Source: Acidobacteriota bacterium (lineage in GTDB: Bacteria > Acidobacteriota > Blastocatellia > RBC074). Taken from it: a DNA stretch of 6,384 nucleotides. Where the stretch lies: NCBI GenBank assembly GCA_013140935.1, contig JABFSD010000579.1, positions 1 through 6,384 on the forward strand, written 5' to 3'. Below the pieces are notes generated by a model. The model worked only from the letters and a program-made list of their open reading frames with translations, had not been told where the DNA came from and made no database searches. Below, in pieces: positions 1-5,427 of the stretch. Position 1 is the first letter of the stretch, and each line of letters begins with the position of its first letter. A program made the position numbers and the translations under genes.

Positions 1-1520
1 CTCGCGTTGCGTTCGGCTTGAATGCTGGGGAACTGTTTTGACAGCACGAGGTGCGGCAACTCGCCGCGCAGCGCGAATAAATCCGGCTTCGGTTTTTCGG
101 CTTTTAGTTCAGCGGCGGTGCTGGTGAGTGCGTGTTTGGCTTCGATCCAGACTTTGTGTTTGGCATCAGGCGCGACGGTGAAGTTGCGTTCGAGAATGCG
201 CGGCAGGCGCAACCAACCGGCTTTTTCTTCGGCGCGCGTCAACGGAGCCGTGATGCCGAAACGAATCTTCATCGTACCGTTGGGCGGCACAGGGAAGCAT
301 TGCACTTGAATGCGATCAGGCCCGGCGCTGGTGACGAGTACGGGATCGCGGCGCTGGCGCACGATGCTGTCATAAGCGGCTTGCACTTGCGCGCGTCCGG
401 CAAAGGCGGCTTCACGCTCTTCGCCGTTGACCCAGAGCGTGAGGCGCGAGACGACTCCGCCGGGCGGCAGGGCCACGTAAGCGCGCGCCTCTTCTTGCGC
501 GCCAGTCTTATTCCTGAAAGTCATCGTCCATTCGAGATAACTCACACCGGCTTGCGCGTCGAGCGAGCCATCCATTTGCGAAGCGTCGAGCGACAAGCCC
601 TGTGGCATCCAATTCATCAACTCGCCCGTATCGTCGTCTTTGGCCTTTAAGGGAATATCTGAAAAGCCACGATTGAGTCGCGGTGTATCAGCCGTCTCGA
701 AGCTCTCGCCGGTCATTCGAAAATAAATCTGCCGCGCATCGTCAGAAAAGATAGGCGCAGCTACGTTGATGAGCATTCCGAGCAACGACATTTGATCGCC
801 CGTGTGTCCGTAACAGGCGCGCAACACCGTGTTGACGTTGCCGTAGCTGCGCAACCAGCGCACGCCTTCCATTCGCGTATAAGTCTCTGATGACGCCGCG
901 CGACGCAGGTGATAGCGGGTCAGGGCTTCGGGAACTTCGCCCGCGAGCAACAACACAAAAGCCAGCGGAATCATGGCAAAGGCGAGCGGCTGGTTGCCGG
1001 ATACCGGCATTTCAAGCGTGTGTTTTGCTTCGTGCAGTTTTTGTAAACGACGGGTGAGAAAAATCGTAGCGGTTAGCGCAATGATCGGCGTCAGCGGCAG
1101 GATGCCCATCCCCATAATAATCAGGGCGAAAAGCGCCAGCGGCATGAGTGGCGCGTAAAGCAACGTGTAATAAAGCGCGACGCCCATGACCAAACCGTTC
1201 ACCATCCAATGCGCGTGTGTTAGTGACCCGTTCTCGACTCCGCTACGCACTCGCCACCACACCCAAAAGTTTCCGACGGGCACGGCCAGCACCAGCGCGT
1301 GATGCCACCACGTCGGCATCGGATCGAAAAAATCACTCGCGCACATCCGCGTCGAAACTTCTACGCTAACCGTGAAGATGGGCAGCAGCACACCAAACAA
1401 CAACGTAGGCCAACTGGCTCGTTTGAATGCGTGTTGCGGTTGGGCGGCGAATAAAGGCGTGATGGTGGGCGGCGCATCAGACAAGGCTGCCTCTCGTGGC
1501 AGCGGAATTTCTTCAGGCAT
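1..1520 (-). CDS. VIT-domain multi-spanning membrane protein, 3' end beyond the window
   Basis: This frame is open for 506 codons from the ATG at 1518-1520 to the left edge; no stop is reached, so the C-terminus is missing. The start is supported by an AAGGA ribosome site (complement of 1530-1534) about 9 bases upstream. A short polar N-terminus is followed by hydrophobic segments at about residues 38-54, 73-89, 108-126, 127-157 (perhaps two passes) and 178-194. A soluble stretch follows, then a VIT (vault / inter-alpha-trypsin) domain at about 325-427: LEWTMTFRN, VALPPGGVVSRLTLWVNGE, the EAAFAGRAQVQAAYDSIV helix, and PVPPNGTMKIRFG. These are the usual VIT landmarks. Large membrane proteins with a VIT domain are known among exosortase-sorted families (PEP-CTERM or MSEP-CTERM types), but any sorting signal would lie in the missing part. 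The role is unknown; a surface or envelope function is inference. The VIT call is firm, the family call is not. Confidence 0.88.
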   Translation of the reverse strand, partial: MPEEIPLPREAALSDAPPTITPLFAAQPQHAFKRASWPTLLFGVLLPIFTVSVEVSTRMCASDFFDPMPTWWHHALVLAVPVGNFWVWWRVRSGVENGSLTHAHWMVNGLVMGVALYYTLLYAPLMPLALFALIIMGMGILPLTPIIALTATIFLTRRLQKLHEAKHTLEMPVSGNQPLAFAMIPLAFVLLLAGEVPEALTRYHLRRAASSETYTRMEGVRWLRSYGNVNTVLRACYGHTGDQMSLLGMLINVAAPIFSDDARQIYFRMTGESFETADTPRLNRGFSDIPLKAKDDDTGELMNWMPQGLSLDASQMDGSLDAQAGVSYLEWTMTFRNKTGAQEEARAYVALPPGGVVSRLTLWVNGEEREAAFAGRAQVQAAYDSIVRQRRDPVLVTSAGPDRIQVQCFPVPPNGTMKIRFGITAPLTRAEEKAGWLRLPRILERNFTVAPDAKHKVWIEAKHALTSTAAELKAEKPKPDLFALRGELPHLVLSKQFPSIQAERNA

Positions 1521-1606
1521 AAAACGGCTTCCTTTGTTTAACGAAGATGATGGAGCAATAAGCCGCAAGCGAAACTCACGGCGGGGCGCGGGTCTGAAAC
1601 GCGCGG

Positions 1607-1635
1607 ATCATAAGCGGGTTGCGATAGTTGAGCAA
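1607..1635 (-). promoter_or_regulatory. Sigma70-like promoter for the VIT-domain gene
   Basis: On the minus strand, TTGCTC (complement of 1630-1635, 4 of 6 to TTGACA) is followed after exactly 17 bases by TATGAT (complement of 1607-1612, 5 of 6 to TATAAT). It lies between the inverted-repeat element and the VIT start codon. It would give a leader of roughly 80 bases and let the VIT gene be transcribed separately from the upstream 781-residue gene. Only the sequence match and the spacing support it. Confidence 0.5.
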
Positions 1636-1672
1636 GTACTTTTTGAAATAAAGTGAAACGTTCGTAGTCTCG

Positions 1673-1835
1673 CCATCAGGCGGGATGGATGGGCTGCGCG
1701 ATCCATTCCGCCTGATGGTCTTGATAATTAAAACCGGCAATCTTTTCTGAAAGGAAAATGAGGGAAAGGAAGATATTTTCTTTTCCACCATTTTCTTTTC
1801 GTTACTGGTTTTAATTATCAAAGCCCATCAGGCGG
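1673..1835. repeat. Overlapping long inverted repeats (palindromic intergenic element)
   Basis: This element fills about half of the 326-base gap between the two minus-strand genes; the rest holds the VIT promoter and leader. The 11-mer CCATCAGGCGG occurs at 1673-1683, inverted at 1708-1718, and again direct at 1825-1835. Hairpin 1 pairs 1673-1690 with 1701-1718 (18 pairs, one of them G-T, 10-base loop). Hairpin 2 uses the same middle arm: 1708-1718 with 1825-1835, then after a small bulge 1721-1735 with 1807-1821 (15 perfect pairs). Past a larger internal loop it continues with 1749-1760 against 1789-1800 and 1763-1773 against 1776-1786. The two folds are therefore mutually exclusive. The outer end lies 11 bases past the stop codon of the 781-residue gene. 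It could be a MITE-like insertion, a 3' mRNA stabiliser or terminator, or a structured RNA. The pairing is directly visible; the function is not known. Confidence 0.85.
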
Positions 1836-1846
1836 GGAACACGCAC

Positions 1847-4192
1847 TTAGCGCAGCCGCAATTCCATTGCCAGTTTTTCCATGCGTTCGTTGATTTGTTT
1901 TTGCAGGGACGAATGCTCTTCGTTCAATCGTTTTTCTTCCCCGCGCAGCCGTTCGAGTTGGTCTTCGCCTTGCGTGAGTTTGGCGACGTAACGCTGGACG
2001 AGTTGTTTTTCTTCATCGGTCTTGCCAAGTGCGCGCAGGTTTTCACGCAAGCGGTTTTGATCCTGATTGATCGTAGCGATTTCGCCCTTGCGTGCGTTGA
2101 GTTCGACGCCGAGCGCATTGATTTTGGTCTTGAGCGCGAAGATCGCTTCGAGCGCCTGTTTGCTTTCCGCTGTGAGGTAGCCCTCTTTGATCCACAACGT
2201 GAATTGTTCAGTCGTCAGATTCGAGATGGCGGTCGTGTCTACTTCGGGCAATTCTTCGGTGACGGGGAATTGCGCGGTGTTGTTGGCGGCGACGGTGACT
2301 TTGAATCGGTAAAAGTTCTCAGTCGTTTCCATCGGCTTGAGCGTTTTGGCGAGCCGCCACTTTTCGTCTTTGTCGTAAGGATGTTCGAGATAAACCGTTT
2401 TGGCTTTGTCGCTCACGTTGCTGAACGAATAGGTCGTCGTTTTGCTCTGGCGGTAATGCAGCCGGAACTCGCCCTCGCGGATTTCGGCGAGAAAGGGTTT
2501 GCCGTCGGTTTCTTCTGCTTTGACGCTGACGCGGCAGCCGAGGTCTACGGCATAGGTGATGAAGCGTTTCTCGTTCGGCTTGATGCGGCCAGTCAGAGCT
2601 TCGCCCGCGTAAGTGTCGTTTTCGATAACGGTGAGCGGGCCGCTTTCGAGCGTGAGGCCGGTCGTATTGTGCAAATAAAACGCACTCATCGGATGAGCTT
2701 CTTGCGTGGCTTGGTTATAAAGCGAAACCTGTTCGCCTTCGACGCTGTTTTGCAGGATGGGAATCAGCGCCGAACTGTTGCGCTGAATCGTGACCGGCGT
2801 GGCGATGCGGTATTCAAACAGTTCGCCGATGTCTTGCGTGCTTACGTCAACCTTGATGCCTGAATCTTCGTCGCGCATTGCGCCTACTCGACCAATTGAG
2901 GCTGAGTCCGTAGAAACATAGCTGGAGGATGCAGTGACGTTGACGGTTTCGCTCACTGAGGCGACGTAAAGTTCAAAGTCGTTTTTCGTCGTGCGTGCTG
3001 AAGTGATGTTGACGCCATTCATCATCAGCTTTTTAAAACCGGGCGATTCAACAGAAGCGTTGTAAATTCCGACGGGAATACCGCTTAACCGATACTCGCC
3101 ACTCGTGTTGGTTTGTACAGAAACCTCGGCATTCGTCGTTGGATTTCTCAGCTTGATTGTGGCGTTCCCAATAGCCGCGCCAGTTGGATCCGTCACCGTG
3201 CCACGGAATGTGCCACCATTGGCTGACAGTTTGATCTCGCTAGTAAACGCTGCTTGCGGCACTGTCGGCGTAATCGAAACATCTTCCGGCAAACCCACCA
3301 CAGGCCGTTGTTTGTAACGCGGCTGTTGCAAGTCCTGAATGAAAGACACGGGCGCTCCGGCAATCAGTGAGAGCGAGACGTTCGTCCAGTCTTCTTCCTG
3401 TACGTTGTCAACGACGGCCCAGCCTTGCAGGAAAGGTTTGGCGGTTTTGTCCAGCACGATGCGATAGGTAGTTTTCCAGATCGGCGCTTCGACGACGTAG
3501 CTCACAAACAAATCGCGCGCGCCTTGTCCCTGTGTAGTGATGTTCAAGCGCCGCAGATTTTTTTGCAGCGTAGATTGCAGGATGCCCAGATATTGTTCGA
3601 GGTCGTTGCGCAAACGATTGTCGAGCAAACGAATGGCGCGCAGCCTTTCAAACGGCACGCTGAAAAGCTCGCCTTGTGGACTCAACAAAACCAGTTCTTG
3701 AACGTCGCTGCGTTCGGTGCCTTGAGTTCTGGTTTTCTTCTCGATGCCGACGATGGTTCCGGTCGAACCCTTTTCGCCAGAAACGTCAGCGAGCAGAAAT
3801 TCGACGCGCGCGCCTTTGAGTTGGCCGATGAGCGCGGTGAGTCCGGCGCTGTTGGAGTTGTCGAGCGTGAGGCCGAATTCTTCTAATCGCTTGTCGAGCG
3901 GCTTGGTCGAATCGTAAGTCACGCCGTTGATCTTGCCGGCGGTCGCGCCGCGTCCGAGATCGAATACAACGAGCGATTTCAATACGTCGTTCATCTGCCC
4001 GGCGTCGAAAAGAAAGGTCACGGTTTGGTTGTCGGCAATCGGGCCTTGCCGCTCGAAATAGGCTACGCCGTGTTTGTAAAGCGTGACGCGGCGGAGTGGC
4101 AATGAACTGTTATCGGTTTGCGCAAAGAGTGAAAGAGTGAGGCTGGCGGCATACACGACGGCCAGCACGAGGGTGCGAATAGACTTCGACAT
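1847..4192 (-). CDS. Secreted DUF4139-type protein with internal carboxypeptidase-regulatory-like module
   Basis: The 781-residue protein starts at the ATG at 4190-4192, 5 bases after a perfect AGGAGG (complement of 4198-4203), and stops with TAA at 1847-1849. Residues 1-25 form a signal peptide (basic SKSIR, then a hydrophobic run, LFAQ), so it is exported. Residues 31-275 are beta-rich (LPLRRVTLYKHGVAYFERQG; APIWKTTYRIVLD; GWAVVDNVQEEDW), as in the DUF4139 family. Residues 445-645 continue the same family (IGELFEYRIATPVTIQRNSSALIPI; TYSFSNVSDKAKTVYLEHP). Residues 325-440 in between read like the N-terminus of an Oar-type TonB-dependent receptor. Residues 685-781 are highly charged and heptad-like, a likely coiled coil. 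The family is related to MuiA-like proteins, but those usually carry their coiled coil elsewhere. The biochemical role is unknown; a periplasmic or surface structural job is inference. Confidence 0.85.
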   Translation of the reverse strand: MSKSIRTLVLAVVYAASLTLSLFAQTDNSSLPLRRVTLYKHGVAYFERQGPIADNQTVTFLFDAGQMNDVLKSLVVFDLGRGATAGKINGVTYDSTKPLDKRLEEFGLTLDNSNSAGLTALIGQLKGARVEFLLADVSGEKGSTGTIVGIEKKTRTQGTERSDVQELVLLSPQGELFSVPFERLRAIRLLDNRLRNDLEQYLGILQSTLQKNLRRLNITTQGQGARDLFVSYVVEAPIWKTTYRIVLDKTAKPFLQGWAVVDNVQEEDWTNVSLSLIAGAPVSFIQDLQQPRYKQRPVVGLPEDVSITPTVPQAAFTSEIKLSANGGTFRGTVTDPTGAAIGNATIKLRNPTTNAEVSVQTNTSGEYRLSGIPVGIYNASVESPGFKKLMMNGVNITSARTTKNDFELYVASVSETVNVTASSSYVSTDSASIGRVGAMRDEDSGIKVDVSTQDIGELFEYRIATPVTIQRNSSALIPILQNSVEGEQVSLYNQATQEAHPMSAFYLHNTTGLTLESGPLTVIENDTYAGEALTGRIKPNEKRFITYAVDLGCRVSVKAEETDGKPFLAEIREGEFRLHYRQSKTTTYSFSNVSDKAKTVYLEHPYDKDEKWRLAKTLKPMETTENFYRFKVTVAANNTAQFPVTEELPEVDTTAISNLTTEQFTLWIKEGYLTAESKQALEAIFALKTKINALGVELNARKGEIATINQDQNRLRENLRALGKTDEEKQLVQRYVAKLTQGEDQLERLRGEEKRLNEEHSSLQKQINERMEKLAMELRLR
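2873..3220 (-). other. Receptor-type module embedded in the DUF4139-type protein
   Basis: This codes for residues 325-440 of the 781-residue protein. Residues 328-410 match a carboxypeptidase-regulatory-like beta-sandwich (GTFRGTVTDPTGAAIGNATI, then SGEYRLSGIPVGIYNASV). They are followed by SVSETVNVTASSSYVSTDSA, the wording that joins this domain to the plug in acidobacterial Oar-like TonB receptors. The module stops just where a plug would begin, and the host protein resumes at VDVSTQDIGELFEYR. By hand count, 2881-3180 is 150/300 G+C, against 72/120 at 2461-2580 and 35/60 at 3481-3540 in the same gene. The module's identity is clear from sequence; acquisition by recombination is inference. 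Confidence 0.7.
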
Positions 4193-4349
4193 GGAATCCT
4201 CCTGAGTTGAAAACGGGTTGTGTTGGTGGTGCCGCTGCTTTTCCGTAGGGGGCGGCTTAGGTCAGTGAGCGATCATCCGCAGCGTCCGAAGAACGGCTTG
4301 CCCAAAGTGGCTTGCAGGCTTGTTCAAAAGAATTTGAAACGAAAGCACA

Positions 4350-4382
4350 AAGCCCGACTTGCCGTGAAAACAAGTCGGGCTT
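4350..4382 (-). terminator. Probable intrinsic terminator of the 149-residue gene
   Basis: A perfect 12-base-pair GC-rich stem (AAGCCCGACTTG at 4350-4361 with its complement at 4371-4382) has a 9-base loop. On the minus strand it begins 31 bases after the stop codon of the 149-residue gene and is followed by a T-rich but interrupted tail (TGTGCTTTCGTTTC). The plus-strand side has no T run, so the minus orientation is preferred. It should insulate the 781-residue gene from upstream transcription. The interrupted tail keeps confidence moderate. Confidence 0.7.
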
Positions 4383-4413
4383 CGTGAAGAAATGGGTCAG
4401 TGGACTATGGTGC

Positions 4414-4863
4414 TTAGTAGCGGATTTCGCTGGTATGTTCTTGCGCCTTGACGCGCGCGACGTAGGCTTTCTCAGCCTCGCGTTCGGCTTTGGTGCGCAA
4501 CACAACGTATTTGTTGTCGCCCATATTAATGTGCGAGAGGAACGATTGATCGCCGTAACGATTGAACGAGAGGGCGGCGTTTTCCAATGTTTGCATCCGG
4601 TTGGTCGCCGTGACCGCAACGATAGCCTGTTCGTTCGTCTGGTTGTTGCGAACCACGAACACTTTATTTCCGGCGGTTCGGTTCAACGGTTCAATCGTAT
4701 ATTTGCCCGCTGGCAACTGTTGCGTGCCCGCCGTGAAATCGAATTTGATTTCTACGGTGCGACGAAACATGTCTTGTGCTGAAGCCTGTGCAGCCAGTAC
4801 GCCAATGGTAATGGCTGCGCCCAACATCGTGGTTTTCAAAAGATTCGTAATGGTGTTTTTCAT
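4414..4863 (-). CDS. Small secreted protein of unknown function
   Basis: The 149-residue protein starts at the ATG at 4861-4863, with an AAGGAG site (complement of 4873-4878) 9 bases upstream, and ends with TAA at 4414-4416. Residues 1-29 are a clear signal peptide: basic MKNTITNLLK, a hydrophobic core TTMLGAAITIGVLAAQ, and an ASA cleavage site before QD. The mature part opens with VEIKFDFTAGTQQLPAGKY at about residues 37-55. This resembles a class of short exported acidobacterial proteins, where an FDF...LPAGxY motif begins a compact beta domain. Residues 124-149 are charged and probably helical (KAEREAEKAYVARVKAQE). No catalytic motif is visible. It has its own terminator, so it appears to be a single-gene unit. 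I do not recognise a named family and assign no function. Confidence 0.85.
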   Translation of the reverse strand: MKNTITNLLKTTMLGAAITIGVLAAQASAQDMFRRTVEIKFDFTAGTQQLPAGKYTIEPLNRTAGNKVFVVRNNQTNEQAIVAVTATNRMQTLENAALSFNRYGDQSFLSHINMGDNKYVVLRTKAEREAEKAYVARVKAQEHTSEIRY

Positions 4864-5128
4864 AACTCTCCGCTCCTTATGGTGTTTGGTTACTGTCTCT
4901 GCGAAAACGCAGCAGCGCCTTGTTTTGCGCTGGCGTTGACGCCTTGTCGTGCAGCGTCACTTACGTGCTTCGCAGTGAGAGGTTCTGAGAAAAATCATTT
5001 TTTGCTGAATATATTTTTTGTGTCTTGCCTGTTAATAAAATTCATCAAGGCGGCTGAAAAGGCTCCAAGTGAAAGGATGTGCGAATCCAAAGTTCAAGAG
5101 GTTGTTTGAAAAGTTGGCAGGCTCTTTC
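4864..5128. other. Upstream region of the 149-residue gene
   Basis: This is the left half of the 564-base gap between divergent genes. It holds the ribosome site of the 149-residue gene, its candidate promoter at 5008-5035, and an A+T-rich patch at about 4988-5042 unlike the surrounding sequence. A plus-strand open frame at 4879-5109 has no ribosome site and no recognisable protein, so I do not call it a gene. Confidence 0.6.
5008..5035 (-). promoter_or_regulatory. Candidate promoter for the 149-residue secreted protein gene
   Basis: On the minus strand TTAACA (complement of 5030-5035) precedes TATATT (complement of 5008-5013) by 16 bases, inside an A+T-rich patch. It faces the 149-residue gene and would give an unusually long leader of about 140 bases. 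The A+T richness makes chance matches likely, so this is tentative. Confidence 0.35.
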
Positions 5129-5270
5129 GCTCCGTAGGAGCGGCATGTTTATAGCAATGGCGAAAGACGATTCCCCAAGCTCCGTAGGAGCGGCATGTGC
5201 CACATGCCGCTCCTACGGAGCTTGAGGGCTATTGCTACTGCGCTCTATAAACATGCCGCTCCTACGGAGC
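5129..5270. repeat. REP-like palindromic cluster, four copies in nested inverted pairs
   Basis: The 20-base core GCTCCGTAGGAGCGGCATGT occurs exactly four times: plus at 5129-5148 and 5179-5198, minus at 5202-5221 and 5251-5270. Each core contains a 5-bp hairpin (GCTCC-GTA-GGAGC). Copies 1 and 4 share a TTTATAG-like extension (exact TTTATA match). Copies 2 and 3 are preceded by CAAG and followed by TG. Read outward-in, both halves have the order core, TTTATAG, about 25 bases, CAAG, core, TG, so the cluster is an inverted duplication of a two-core unit. The TAGCAAT word at 5152-5158 is also inverted at 5231-5237. The CCGCTCCTAC part resembles, from memory, REP sequences of Pseudomonas and related gammaproteobacteria, which are moved by RAYT proteins. 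No RAYT gene is in the window. Confidence 0.9.
5176..5224. repeat. Perfect 49-base palindrome at the centre of the REP-like cluster
   Basis: Two 24-base arms (5176-5199 and 5201-5224) are exact reverse complements around the single base 5200. The central part reads CATGTGCCACATG. This is the inner pair of cores plus their CAAG and TG extensions. It could extrude as a cruciform or fold into a very strong RNA hairpin in either direction, and may end stray transcription between the divergent genes. No T run follows either side, so I do not call it a classical terminator. Confidence 0.9.
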
Positions 5271-5427
5271 TTGGGAACCAGCGACTTTTCCTAAGAGAAA
5301 CGTCTCGTGACTTTGGCAAGCGGAAAGCAACGCCAAACAGTCTTAGCCCATCTGTGACAATTCAAATTCCCAAACCAATTTTTATCATTCCCCCAAGCCC
5401 CGCAAATTTTTCAGAGGTGTCATTCCC
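5271..5427 (+). other. Leader region of the SBBP-repeat gene
   Basis: These 157 bases lie between the REP-like cluster and the start codon at 5428. I see the ribosome site GAGGTG (5414-5419) and a small hairpin-capable stretch at about 5312-5337 (TTTGGC and GCCAAA flanking GCGGAAAGC). I find no promoter pair with acceptable spacing. The start of transcription may lie here or inside the repeat cluster. Confidence 0.4.

Noticed and set aside
132..650. 172-codon open frame on the plus strand
   Set aside because: It is the shadow of the VIT domain on the opposite strand, with no ribosome site and no recognisable protein.
1576..1821. 81-codon open frame on the minus strand across the inverted repeats
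   Set aside because: It is encoded mostly by the palindrome and the promoter region, has no ribosome site, and gives no recognisable protein.
1895..2863. 322-codon open frame on the plus strand inside the DUF4139-type gene
   Set aside because: It is antisense to a gene with a signal peptide, a perfect ribosome site and family motifs. Its own product is low-complexity in F, V, R and D with no recognisable domain, as expected from codon bias.
4242..4256. TCCGTAGGGGGCGGC resembling a decayed copy of the REP-like core
   Set aside because: It has an extra base and no matching flanks or inverted partner; one short G-rich match is easily due to chance.
4257..4619. 120-codon open frame on the minus strand
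   Set aside because: It overlaps the secreted 149-residue gene in another frame and runs through its terminator; no domain is seen.
5308..5360. Possible cyclic-di-nucleotide (GEMM-like) riboswitch before the SBBP gene
   Set aside because: There is a GGCAA...GCAACGCC likeness, but the inner stem is only two pairs and the required GCAAA joining stretch is missing, so it does not fit the GEMM layout.
5354..5388. GTGACA ... TATCAT as a promoter for the SBBP gene
   Set aside because: The spacing is 23 bases, too long for a sigma70-type promoter, and both elements are weak.
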